Source: Flavobacterium tibetense (GTDB lineage: Bacteria; Bacteroidota; Bacteroidia; Flavobacteriales; Flavobacteriaceae). From it: a stretch of DNA of 64,000 bases. Positions within the stretch are counted from its first letter, which is position 1, and every line of letters starts with the position of its first letter. The stretch spans positions 55,290-119,289 of the forward strand of contig NZ_QLST01000010.1 in NCBI RefSeq assembly GCF_003293845.1, read 5' to 3'. A program made the translations under genes and the position numbers. The notes under the pieces were generated by a model. It saw only the letters and a program-made list of their open reading frames with translations, was not told where the DNA came from and made no database searches. Positions 25,781 to 33,902 of the stretch are shown here, piece by piece.

Positions 25781-26806
25781 ATGAAAACAAATAAATCAGT
25801 CATTTATTGGCTACTTTCTGGTTGTGTGTTGTTATTTATTATGGTTATGGTTGGTGGAATCACCCGATTAACCAATTCTGGATTATCCATGACCGATTGG
25901 CATTTGATAACCGATACTTTTCCACCAACAAGCGAAGAAAAATGGGTGGAAGCCTTTGAAGAATACAAGAAATTTCCTGAATACCAAAAAATTAACCAAT
26001 TCCAATCCGGTGGATTTACTTTAGAGGATTACAAATTCATCTACTTTTGGGAATGGTTTCACCGTTTCATTGGAAGAATAATTGGAATCGTTTTTATCAT
26101 TCCATTTGTGTATTTCTTGATTAAAAAGAAATTGGACAATGAAACCATAAAAAAATGCATCATTCTGCTTTTCATGGGTGGCTTCCAAGGATTTTTGGGT
26201 TGGTTCATGGTGAAAAGTGGTTTGGTTGATAATCCTGATGTGAGTCATTATCGTTTGGCTTTGCACTTAACGTTTGCTTTTATTACGTTTGCTTACACGT
26301 TTTGGGTAGCATTGGACTTAATTTATCCTGAAAAAGCGCAACCTAACCTTATTCTAAGAAAAATTGCCAGAATTGCTTTAGTTGTTTTAATTATCCAAAT
26401 TATTTATGGTGGTTTTGTTGCTGGATTAAACGCCGGATTAATTCACAATCATTGGCCATTAATGAGCGATGGTCAATTTTTTCATGAAAGCATTCTGTTA
26501 GAAGAATCAACTCTTTTAAAAGCATTTATAGAAGGAAAAAGTGGTATTCAATTTTTTCACCGAACTTTTGCTTATGTTGTAGTTGCAGCTATACTTTGGT
26601 TGTATTTCAGAAGTAGAAAATTTGCCTTGACATCTACTCAAAAAAATGGATTAAACATTTTGGTAGTAGTTGTTTTTGTTCAATTTGCTTTGGGAGTATT
26701 TACTTTGTTGTATCATGTGCCGCTTTGGTTGGGATTAGCACATCAATTGGTTGCTTTTATTTTATTAACTGCTATGACTTTTGTTTTGCATCGATTTAAT
26801 AAGTAA
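25781..26806 (+). CDS. ctaA: Heme A synthase (CtaA/COX15)
   Basis: Oxidises the C8 methyl of heme O to make heme A for cytochrome oxidase. The 341-residue integral membrane protein has eight hydrophobic segments. The N-terminal GGITRLTNSGLSMTDWH is the family signature, and the heme-ligand histidines are in WEWFHRFIGRI, HYRLALHL, NHWP and FFHRTFAYV. The ATG at 25781 is chosen over one at 25754, which would add a hydrophilic nine-residue leader before the first membrane helix. The stop overlaps the next start by one base (TAATG). Confidence 0.93.
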   Translation: MKTNKSVIYWLLSGCVLLFIMVMVGGITRLTNSGLSMTDWHLITDTFPPTSEEKWVEAFEEYKKFPEYQKINQFQSGGFTLEDYKFIYFWEWFHRFIGRIIGIVFIIPFVYFLIKKKLDNETIKKCIILLFMGGFQGFLGWFMVKSGLVDNPDVSHYRLALHLTFAFITFAYTFWVALDLIYPEKAQPNLILRKIARIALVVLIIQIIYGGFVAGLNAGLIHNHWPLMSDGQFFHESILLEESTLLKAFIEGKSGIQFFHRTFAYVVVAAILWLYFRSRKFALTSTQKNGLNILVVVVFVQFALGVFTLLYHVPLWLGLAHQLVAFILLTAMTFVLHRFNK

Positions 26807-27390
26807 TGAAAAAATCAATTCTCCCTTTTTTTATTTTTTTGTGTCTTAATATCCTAAAAGCCCAACATAGAGAAGTTGTAGTTTTTTTCAATGATTCTAC
26901 TTCATTGGATGGATTTGGAGAAGTAAAAAATGATAAAATTTATTTCAAACTTGAACAAAAAGACAAGCCAACTGTATTTGATTATAATTCAGTTCATGCG
27001 ATTCACTTTGTTGGATATGGTTTTATTGAAAAATATGAATATGTAAAGTCAGATAAATACAAGAAGCCTAAAATAATGGAACTTATTGAAAAAGGGAAAG
27101 TTAATTTATACGCATTTTCAGAAATTAGAACTATAGATAATTATAGTTCCAATCAAGTTAATGGTTTTCCCGTTTCTAATTACAAAACTAAATTAATAGT
27201 TGAATATTTCATAAAATTCCCTACTAACGAAATAGCTATTGACATCGTTTTTAGTTTTAAGAAAAGGGTTTTAAGGTATTTTTCGGATTGCCCAGAATTA
27301 ATTGAAAAAGTAAATAATAAAACATTTACCAAATCTACTATTCCTGAAATGATTTATTTTTATAATGATTATTGTAATGATGAATTTTAA
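26806..27390 (+). CDS. Exported protein of unknown function, paralogue of the gene at 28409
   Basis: A 194-residue protein with a signal peptide (MKKSILPFFIFLCLNILKAQ). It is not a family I can name. Its block order matches the exported protein at 28409-29029: a beta segment that holds a hydroxyl-rich FNDSTSLDG, then EKGKVNLYAFSEI and, near the C terminus, FSDCPELIEKVNNKTFTKS with NDYC. The stop of ctaA overlaps its ATG by one base, so the gene is translationally coupled to it. It likely acts at or outside the inner membrane. Confidence 0.7.
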   Translation: MKKSILPFFIFLCLNILKAQHREVVVFFNDSTSLDGFGEVKNDKIYFKLEQKDKPTVFDYNSVHAIHFVGYGFIEKYEYVKSDKYKKPKIMELIEKGKVNLYAFSEIRTIDNYSSNQVNGFPVSNYKTKLIVEYFIKFPTNEIAIDIVFSFKKRVLRYFSDCPELIEKVNNKTFTKSTIPEMIYFYNDYCNDEF

Positions 27391-27419
27391 AAATCAATTT
27401 ACAATACCATTATTTTGTA

Positions 27420-27455
27420 TTTGCAAGTACAATCCAAAACAAAAACGTACTTTTG
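27420..27455 (+). promoter_or_regulatory. Candidate promoter for the CDP-alcohol phosphotransferase gene
   Basis: TTTG at 27420-27423 and TACTTTTG at 27448-27455, 24 bases apart, resemble the Bacteroidota -33/-7 pair, with spacing one base above the usual upper limit. The start codon is 42 bases downstream of the -7 element. Confidence 0.4.
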
Positions 27456-27496
27456 TTGCCCGACTATATTGTCACAGTTCTTTGTTACCAATTTAA

Positions 27497-28267
27497 ATGT
27501 CAAAATTAAATGCTAATGATAAGTTTTTAGATTTATCAGATTACGGAAGATCGTTTGGAAGATTCTTTGCCGAGCAACTTAAAGAAACCCGCTTTACAGC
27601 TATTCATGTTACATTACTCTTTGGAATTTCTGGACTTATTGCCATTTATTGCATCCTGAATCAACATTACATTGTAGCTTCATTTTTCATTATACTAAAA
27701 TCTGGAATTGATGCCGCCGATGGTGAACTAGCCCGATTAAAAAAAATGCCTTCTTACACTGGAAGATATTTGGATAGTATTTTCGATATTATTCTAAATT
27801 TTTTCTTTCTAGCTGCAATAGGTTATGCTACATCATCTTCGTTTTTTTTGATACTTGGTGCTTTCGTTTGCATACAATTACAAGGCACACTTTATAATTA
27901 TTACTACGTAATTTTAAGAAATAAATCCATAGGTGGCGATACTACTAGTAAAGTTTTTGAATACAAAACTCCAACTGCTTTACCTGGTGAATCTCAACAA
28001 GCAGTCAATATTTTATTTGAAATTTACACTTTAGTTTATGGCGTTTTTGATAAAGTTATTCATTTTTTAGATCCAATGGCTTATAAAGTTAAGACATTTC
28101 CAAACTGGTTCATGACTTTACTTTCTGTTTATGGATTAGGCTTTCAATTACTAGTAATTGCTTTTATGTTGACCTTTGGATGGATAGAATTTGTGTTACC
28201 TTTTTTTATTTGGTATTCTCTTTTAATTTTGGTCTTAATTGGAATTAGAAAACAGTTTATATCCTAA
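27497..28267 (+). CDS. CDP-alcohol phosphatidyltransferase family enzyme
   Basis: A 256-residue membrane enzyme of phospholipid synthesis. The signature DGx2ARx8Gx3Dx3D is complete: Asp75-Gly76, Ala79-Arg80, Gly89, Asp93 and Asp97, in DAADGELARLKKMPSYTGRY and then LDSIFD. The extra Asp72 gives the usual DxxDG form. Several hydrophobic segments surround it. It joins a CDP-activated lipid to an alcohol; the alcohol (inositol, glycerol phosphate, serine or other) cannot be determined. It is monocistronic by spacing. The two flanking exported proteins are related to each other. Confidence 0.9.
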   Translation: MSKLNANDKFLDLSDYGRSFGRFFAEQLKETRFTAIHVTLLFGISGLIAIYCILNQHYIVASFFIILKSGIDAADGELARLKKMPSYTGRYLDSIFDIILNFFFLAAIGYATSSSFFLILGAFVCIQLQGTLYNYYYVILRNKSIGGDTTSKVFEYKTPTALPGESQQAVNILFEIYTLVYGVFDKVIHFLDPMAYKVKTFPNWFMTLLSVYGLGFQLLVIAFMLTFGWIEFVLPFFIWYSLLILVLIGIRKQFIS

Positions 28268-28408
28268 CCAATCTTATGAAATTTTATAATTGATACATTA
28301 TACTAATAAACTATTATTAAAAACTAAATTAAAAAAATAGGTCTTTTTTTTGATACTAAATTATTTATATTTGTAAAACTAAATGCAAATTTTTTAACTT
28401 AAATCATC

Positions 28409-29029
28409 ATGAAAAAATATTTTTATCTTTTATTATTACTCCCATTTTTATCTTTTTCTAAATTTTATTCTGGTGAAATTACTTTGAAAGATAAATCAGT
28501 AAAAAAAGGACTTATAGAACTTCCTGATAGTTCTACAGATAAATATATTAAATTTAAAGAATCTAAAAAAAGTAAATCAGAAAAAATTGAGTTAGAAGAA
28601 ATTATTTTTTTTAGCATTGTGAATGATAAAAGACAAACAAGTAAATTTATTATAACTTATTTAGCAAAATTTAAACCATTTAGCAAAACAAATGAAATAA
28701 AAATAGATAAAAATTTATCTTGTGTACGAGTAGTGAAAGAAGGTAAAATAAATTTATACTATGGATGGTTTGTTTCTTCAGGTTATGGTGCATTAGGAAC
28801 TCCAATGAATCAAGAAAGCGGCTTGTACTTTGTAAACAGACCTAATGAAAATTTTGTTATATTATTACATGATTCTGAACCTGTTAATTGGTTTAGTTTT
28901 TTAAAAACTAATGTTGAAAAAATATTTATTGATGATTGTCCAAAATTTCATGAAACATTAGATAAAAAAGTCATTAAAGATAAAGGTATAATTCATATTG
29001 TTGATTTGTTTGAACAAAATTGTAATTAG
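28409..29029 (+). CDS. Exported protein of unknown function, paralogue of the gene at 26806
   Basis: A 206-residue protein with a short signal peptide (MKKYFYLLLLLPFLSFS). It shares the EGKINLYYGWFV block, the DDCPKFHETLDKKVIKDKG region and the C-terminal EQNC with the protein at 26806. The N-terminal part is rich in Lys and Ser (SKKSKSEKIELEEI). No catalytic motif is visible. It stops 4 bases before the stop of the convergent LytTR regulator gene. The 141-base upstream DNA has a TATATTTG at 28366-28373, but the nearest TTTG is only 13 bases before it, so no confident promoter is named. Confidence 0.7.
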   Translation: MKKYFYLLLLLPFLSFSKFYSGEITLKDKSVKKGLIELPDSSTDKYIKFKESKKSKSEKIELEEIIFFSIVNDKRQTSKFIITYLAKFKPFSKTNEIKIDKNLSCVRVVKEGKINLYYGWFVSSGYGALGTPMNQESGLYFVNRPNENFVILLHDSEPVNWFSFLKTNVEKIFIDDCPKFHETLDKKVIKDKGIIHIVDLFEQNCN

Positions 29030-29033
29030 TAAA

Positions 29034-29789
29034 TTAACCAATCCACTCTTTAAAATCACTTACGCGTTCTCGAGCAACAATAACTTCATCGTCTTTATAG
29101 CTTGGTAAAACTATTTTTAAACGAGAATTCGTATAAACCTGAATTTCTTTAATTGACTTTAAAGGAATAATGAATTTTCTATTGATACGAAAAAAATCTT
29201 TTGGATTGATTTCGTTTTCCAAAATTTCTAATGTCGTATCCAACAAATAATCTCGATTATCCAAAGTATGCAGATAAGTTCCCTTGTTTTCACTGTAAAA
29301 ACATTCTACTTCTTCAATAGGAATAACTTTTAATTGGTGACCAATTTTAACCGAAAAGCGCTTTTTGTACTCTTTTTCAACTGGGTTAACCAACATTCTT
29401 TTAATGGCTTCAAAATCTAGATTAGAAATTGTGTTTTTTTGAAATTGATTTTTGAATTTTGAAATGGCTATTTCTAATTCGTCTTCATCAATAGGTTTTA
29501 ATAAATAATCAATACTGTTCAGTTTGAAAGCACGTAACGCATATTCATCATAAGCTGTGGTAAAAATTACTGCACTTTTGATATCGATTTGCTCAAATAT
29601 CTCAAACGATAAACCATCAGACAATTGGATATCAAGAAAAATCAAATCGGGATGCTGATTATTATGAAACCATGTAAGAGCTTCTTCTACAGAATGCAAC
29701 ATAGTATTTACATGCAAGCCTAATTTTTCTACTTTTCGTTGCAACAATCGTGCTGCTGGTTTTTCGTCTTCGATGATTAATATGTTCAT
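29034..29789 (-). CDS. LytTR-family response regulator
   Basis: A 251-residue two-component regulator. The receiver domain has acidic Glu7-Asp8-Glu9, the phospho-acceptor Asp53 in LIFLDIQLSDG and Lys98 in DYLLKPIDEDE. The C-terminal LytTR DNA-binding domain (about 140-250) includes RFSVKIGHQLKVIPIEEVE, FFRINRKFIIPL and IVLPSYKDDEVIVAR. It should receive phosphate from the sensor kinase encoded upstream on the same strand, with a small 2TM protein gene between them. The LytS/LytTR pair is typical of membrane-stress or cell-envelope signalling in this phylum. Confidence 0.95.
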   Translation of the reverse strand: MNILIIEDEKPAARLLQRKVEKLGLHVNTMLHSVEEALTWFHNNQHPDLIFLDIQLSDGLSFEIFEQIDIKSAVIFTTAYDEYALRAFKLNSIDYLLKPIDEDELEIAISKFKNQFQKNTISNLDFEAIKRMLVNPVEKEYKKRFSVKIGHQLKVIPIEEVECFYSENKGTYLHTLDNRDYLLDTTLEILENEINPKDFFRINRKFIIPLKSIKEIQVYTNSRLKIVLPSYKDDEVIVARERVSDFKEWIG

Positions 29790-29825
29790 TATTTTTTGTT
29801 TTTTGTTTCAAGTTTAAGGTTTAAA

Positions 29826-29856
29826 GTTGAGTACTGAATACTGAAACTGAAAACTG
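29826..29856. repeat. CTGAA-type short repeat tract
   Basis: Reads AGTACTGAATACTGAAACTG followed by AAAACTGCGAC, a run of ACTGAA-like units between the regulator gene and the 2TM gene. The 51887-51920 tract, read on the minus strand, begins with the same AGTACTGAATACT string, and a shorter ACTGAGACTGAGACTGA tract is at about 6866. It appears to be part of a small dispersed family. Confidence 0.5.
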
Positions 29857-29863
29857 CGACTAA

Positions 29864-30175
29864 TTATTCCCACTTGTTTTTTTCTTTCTCCATGAATTCC
29901 TTGATTTTACGTTCTTCCCAATTTTTTCCCATAATCCATTCGGGCATGAAAGTTGATAATCCGTGAGCTGTTAAACCAATCCCCCAAAAGAAGGCAGTGA
30001 AAAAATTCTGAATTTGGAAGTAACTTTCTCCTGGTTTCAAGTTTTGGACGTTAAGTATGACAATAGCAATATTAACTACTAAATATACTAAAGCATGTGT
30101 GTAAAATCCTTTGATTTGTTTTACTCTTTTTACAGCTCTTTCGTAACGTTCTTTTTCAATATAATTTGTTTCCAT
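29864..30175 (-). CDS. 2TM domain protein
   Basis: A 103-residue protein with two membrane helices, of the 2TM domain family. The N-terminal block ERYERAVKRVKQIKGFYTHA leads into the first helix (LVYLVVNIAIVILNV), and the second (FFTAFFWGIGLTAHGLSTF) is followed by the conserved WEERKIKEFMEKEK tail. Its function is unknown. The same domain is fused to the neighbouring kinase, so the operon carries two copies, one free and one tethered. It may sense the membrane together with the kinase. Confidence 0.88.
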   Translation of the reverse strand: METNYIEKERYERAVKRVKQIKGFYTHALVYLVVNIAIVILNVQNLKPGESYFQIQNFFTAFFWGIGLTAHGLSTFMPEWIMGKNWEERKIKEFMEKEKNKWE

Positions 30176-30193
30176 GATATTTTAATTATTAGT

Positions 30194-31531
30194 TTATTGC
30201 CATTTGTTTTGTGTATGTTTTTCTTTGTCTAAAATTTCTTGAATTTTGCGTTCTTCCCAAGATTTTCCGTAACCAAAAACGCCCAATCCGTGAAATAACA
30301 ATCCTAATCCCCAGCCAAACATTGGAAACCAAAACCATTGAAATTTTGAATATGTTTTAAGATTAATAATAATCAAAACAGGGATTACAATTGCATAGGA
30401 AATTAAATTCCCATAGAATTCTTTAATGTCTTTTACACGTTTTAGTGCTCTTTCGTAAGCTTGTTGTTCGTTGTATGTGGTTGTATTTTCCATAGTTGAA
30501 ATTTGTTTAGTTAAAATGGGAAGTTGGACAGAAAATAAATCATTTGATTCTTGAATTTTTACTTTTCTATCAGATAAAATGGCATATCGATTGACTATAT
30601 TTTGCAAACCAACACCTTTTCTATCTTGTAAAACTTCCTTTTTTTGTAAATTATTTGTTATTATTAATTCGTTATTGGCAACATAAATTTTGATATGAAG
30701 TGGTTTTGTTGCGCTAACCACATTGTGCTTGATGCAATTCTCTAAAATAAGTTGTAACGATAACGGAACAACTTTGGCATCCTCATTTTCAGAATGTTCT
30801 GGGATTTCAAAAGTGATACTGTTTTCAAATCGCATTTTTAGCAAATTCATGTACGTTTTGGCAAATTGCAATTCTTCTGCAACCGACACCAATTCTTTAT
30901 TTTTTTGTTCCAAAACATAACGATATACTTTTGAAAGTGAGGTTGTGAACTTTTGCGCATTTTCTGGATTTTCCTCAATCAAAGAACTCAATACATTTAA
31001 ACTATTAAAAAGAAAATGGGGATCAATTTGATTTTTTAAACTTTCAAATTGCGCTGAAGCCACATTAGCAATGATTTTTTGCTCTTTTACTTTATTTTCT
31101 TGAAAGGATTTATAAAAATAAACCAAATGAATGAACAACGAAACAATCAAGGTAATAACTAAAGCTACCATATAATTAGCTGGTTTTTCATGTTGTAAAA
31201 ACGCTACTATCGTTTTATTTTCAATTCCAACCTGCTCTAGCATTCGCAAGCAAAAAATTATAAAAATGGAAACAAAAAATGAAGCTAAAAATCCAATTAA
31301 CAAACGCTTAATATGAAACCGATTCTTTTCAAAAATTTTATCTAACTGAATAAAAACAAATGCGTTTGCAAAATAAATAGTTACCGTATAAACCAAGATG
31401 TATATAAATTGCAACTTCAGCCATTCATAATTTAATTGAGGATTACCAAGTATAAAATTGATTACAACAATTACAAAAAAAATGATGATTGAAATCAATA
31501 AAGCCTTGCCTATTTCTTTTAGATAATTCAT
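30194..31531 (-). CDS. LytS-type sensor histidine kinase with fused C-terminal 2TM domain
   Basis: A 445-residue membrane kinase. Four hydrophobic segments (about 9-140) form the sensor. The His_kinase domain follows, with the phospho-acceptor His172 in DPHFLFNSLN, and the ATPase domain has Asn265 in LQLILENCIKHN and GVGLQN at 306-311. The usual end of the kinase is near residue 340. Beyond it, from Met347, a complete 2TM domain follows (AYERALKRVKDIKEFYG, two helices, SWEERKIQEILDKEKH). Without this extension the protein would be the usual length. Met347 resembles a former start codon, suggesting that a kinase gene and a 2TM gene fused. Confidence 0.92.
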   Translation of the reverse strand: MNYLKEIGKALLISIIIFFVIVVINFILGNPQLNYEWLKLQFIYILVYTVTIYFANAFVFIQLDKIFEKNRFHIKRLLIGFLASFFVSIFIIFCLRMLEQVGIENKTIVAFLQHEKPANYMVALVITLIVSLFIHLVYFYKSFQENKVKEQKIIANVASAQFESLKNQIDPHFLFNSLNVLSSLIEENPENAQKFTTSLSKVYRYVLEQKNKELVSVAEELQFAKTYMNLLKMRFENSITFEIPEHSENEDAKVVPLSLQLILENCIKHNVVSATKPLHIKIYVANNELIITNNLQKKEVLQDRKGVGLQNIVNRYAILSDRKVKIQESNDLFSVQLPILTKQISTMENTTTYNEQQAYERALKRVKDIKEFYGNLISYAIVIPVLIIINLKTYSKFQWFWFPMFGWGLGLLFHGLGVFGYGKSWEERKIQEILDKEKHTQNKWQ

Positions 31532-31538
31532 TTTTAGT

Positions 31539-32162
31539 TTATTTACATTGTTTTAAAGCTTCTTCTGCTCTATCTAATCCCCAATTAGGGTGCAACGGGG
31601 TTTCAGGTTTAAATGTAGCAAAAAGTTTGATTGCTTTTTCAAATTCTACACACATTGCAGCAGTATCTTGTCCAAAATAAGCTGCCATTCCTTTTTCAAA
31701 ATCGGCTTTTTGAAACACTACCCGAGGATTTTCAGGAGCAATTTTGTATGCTTTATTTAAAATATACAGAACATCACCCGATAATTTTTGTCCGTTAATC
31801 ATTGGATCAAAAACAATCCATGCTGTGTGAATCATCGCTTGCACAACTAAAACTTCTGGATTTTCCAGTGCCAATGCATTTGCCTTATCTTGTGCTTTTT
31901 GAGCTTGTTCTAAACTGGTTTTCATTTTAATTTTATCACTTGAATTTTCATAAGCATTTACTGTATGAATGAATGCTATGTAATAATACGGCAACCAATT
32001 TTCTTTCTCATTCCTAGTAATTTTGTCCAATGCAGTCAAAGCTTCTGAAGACTTTCCTTCATTCCAAAAATGGACGGCTTTACTCATGTCTTTTTCAAAA
32101 GATGTTTGTCCACTTACTACAGTGGCAACAAACAGAGCTAAAGTTGTGATTAGTTTTAACAT
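31539..32162 (-). CDS. Exported TPR-like protein upstream of the sensor kinase
   Basis: A 207-residue protein with a signal peptide (MLKLITTLALFVATVVSGQ). Helical pairs with the TPR-like pattern are visible: AVHFWNEGKSSEALTALDKI, KAQDKANALALENPEVLVVQ and LNKAYKIAPENPRVVFQKAD. The gene ends 7 bases before the kinase start on the same strand, so it is the first gene of the two-component operon. It may be the periplasmic partner or target of the kinase, which is inference from position. Confidence 0.78.
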   Translation of the reverse strand: MLKLITTLALFVATVVSGQTSFEKDMSKAVHFWNEGKSSEALTALDKITRNEKENWLPYYYIAFIHTVNAYENSSDKIKMKTSLEQAQKAQDKANALALENPEVLVVQAMIHTAWIVFDPMINGQKLSGDVLYILNKAYKIAPENPRVVFQKADFEKGMAAYFGQDTAAMCVEFEKAIKLFATFKPETPLHPNWGLDRAEEALKQCK

Positions 32163-32333
32163 AATTTTTTTTTAATTGATTTATAGTACAAATGTCAGCT
32201 ATAAAGTCATCTTGTAAAATTGAAACTAACCCAACTGTCATTTTTTTAGGACGAACTGTAAAAACATGAAAGTTTAACAAATCAACAGGCATTAAGGCAT
32301 GCATTTTGTTGTTACTTTTTAAACTAAAAGCTC

Positions 32334-33005
32334 ATGAAAAAACAATTTGTATTAGCACTTTTCTTATTCTCCACACTATTCATTCAAGCGCAAACTAAAA
32401 ATTATGGTGGCTGGTATATGTATTTTGGTACTTTCAACATCAAAAACTCAGATTTTAAAGTTCATTTCGAAGTTCAAGATCGTTACCACAACATCGCAAA
32501 CGATTTAGAGCAATTGCTTATCCGAACAGGTTTGCAATATAATCCAGTAGAGAACGTAACCTTTACTGGTGGCTATGGTTTCATACAATCGGAACAAGTT
32601 GGTGAATTTGATTCCCCAAAAATTGAAAATCGTTTGTACCAGGAAGTTTTATTAGCCCAAAAGATTAGTAAACTTCCAATAAGACATCGTTTTAGATACG
32701 AACAACGCTTTACAGAAAATATAGATTTCAGAACTCGTTTTCGTTACATGTTTGCAGTTGATGTTCCTATTACAAAGCAAAATGACCTAACAAAATTGTA
32801 TGCTGCTTTTTATAACGAACTTTTCATCAATGGTGAAATAAATGAAGCTTCCTCTTCCCTATTTGATAGGAATCGTATTTACATTGGAACGGGTTACAAA
32901 TTACAAAAAAACTTAGCACTGCAATTGGGCGTAATGAATCAATTGCTAGAAAATGATGCAAAACCACGAATCATGTTATCTTTGCATCATAATTTTGATA
33001 TTTAA
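32334..33005 (+). CDS. DUF2490 outer-membrane protein
   Basis: A 223-residue exported protein (signal MKKQFVLALFLFSTLFIQAQ). The mature chain begins NYGGWYMYFGTFNIKNSDFK and continues with alternating hydrophobic strands such as GLQYNPVENVTFTGGYGFI and HRFRYEQRFTE. It ends in HHNFDI, an aromatic-rich C terminus typical of beta-barrel proteins. This matches the DUF2490 family of Bacteroidota and Proteobacteria, whose role is unknown. It is divergent from the two-component operon and has its own short intergenic region on both sides. Confidence 0.8.
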   Translation: MKKQFVLALFLFSTLFIQAQTKNYGGWYMYFGTFNIKNSDFKVHFEVQDRYHNIANDLEQLLIRTGLQYNPVENVTFTGGYGFIQSEQVGEFDSPKIENRLYQEVLLAQKISKLPIRHRFRYEQRFTENIDFRTRFRYMFAVDVPITKQNDLTKLYAAFYNELFINGEINEASSSLFDRNRIYIGTGYKLQKNLALQLGVMNQLLENDAKPRIMLSLHHNFDI

Positions 33006-33247
33006 TACTTGTATCTCAATTATATAAAATCCATCAAATAGTTCTTATTTGTTCCTCTATAAAAATTCAAACAAAATTTTACAATTTACCATACTAAATT
33101 GAAGTTTTTCTCAAAGAGTTAAATTCTTTTTTTCTTTACAAATCCTGATAGTCTGCCAATTGAGTTTTATGAGAAATAAACTTATAAACAGTCCAAAATA
33201 AAGTCTAAAATATTGCTTACTTTTGCTTTTCTTAAAATTTCAAGATT

Positions 33248-33796
33248 ATGATTTATAAATTCAGAGTGATACTCGATGCAGAAGAAGATATTTTTAGAGA
33301 TATTGCCATTGAAAGCGACAACACTTTAGAAGAATTTCACAATGCCATAGTGAACGCTTTTGGTTTTGATGGTACGGAAACTGGCTCTTTTTTTACTTGT
33401 GAAGACGATTGGACATGGAACGAAGAAGATGAAATTCCGCTTTTCGACATAGGTGAAGTTCCTGGTGAAATGAAAACCATGCCCGATTTTAAAATCGATG
33501 ATTTGGTTCACCAAGACAATACCAAATTAGTATACATTTACGACTTCTTTAGTATGTGGACATTCTTCGTAGAATTAGCAGCTATTGAAGAAAAACAAAT
33601 TGGTGTTACTTATCCTGAACTTTTATTCTCTCATGGCGTTTTACCAGCCGAAGCAGGCTCAAGTGGATTAAGAGGCGATATTTCAAACGACGATATTTAT
33701 GGCGATTTCGAAGACGATATCGATGATGAAGATTACGATATGTTTGATGGAGACGACAGTTTCGAAGATTTCGGTTTCGAAGAAAATTGGAATTAA
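33248..33796 (+). CDS. Plasmid pRiA4b ORF-3-like protein
   Basis: A 182-residue acidic protein. The N terminus MIYKFRVILDAEEDIFRDIAI, the helix LEEFHNAIVNAFGFDG, and the strand VYIYDFFSMWTFFVEL match the pRiA4b ORF-3 family. The last 30 residues are almost entirely Asp/Glu with aromatic residues (DDEDYDMFDGDDSFEDFGFE). The family name comes from a plasmid but members are chromosomal and widespread, so this is not evidence of a mobile element. A -7-like TACTTTTG is at 33218-33225 without a clear -33 box. Confidence 0.8.
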   Translation: MIYKFRVILDAEEDIFRDIAIESDNTLEEFHNAIVNAFGFDGTETGSFFTCEDDWTWNEEDEIPLFDIGEVPGEMKTMPDFKIDDLVHQDNTKLVYIYDFFSMWTFFVELAAIEEKQIGVTYPELLFSHGVLPAEAGSSGLRGDISNDDIYGDFEDDIDDEDYDMFDGDDSFEDFGFEENWN

Positions 33797-33902
33797 TTAT
33801 CAAGAAAATAGATATTAGAAGTTAGAAATTAGACTTCTTACAATCAAATAACCAGAACATAAAGTCTTTATTCTAAAGTCTTTGTTCTTTATTCTTAAAA
33901 AA

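Noticed and set aside
33006..33247. 242-base gap searched for a small RNA or repeat
   Set aside because: Apart from TACTTTTG at 33218-33225 nothing structured or repeated stood out.
33248..33796. pRiA4b ORF-3-like gene as evidence of plasmid or IS insertion
   Set aside because: The family name is historical; no repeats, transposase or composition shift accompany the gene.
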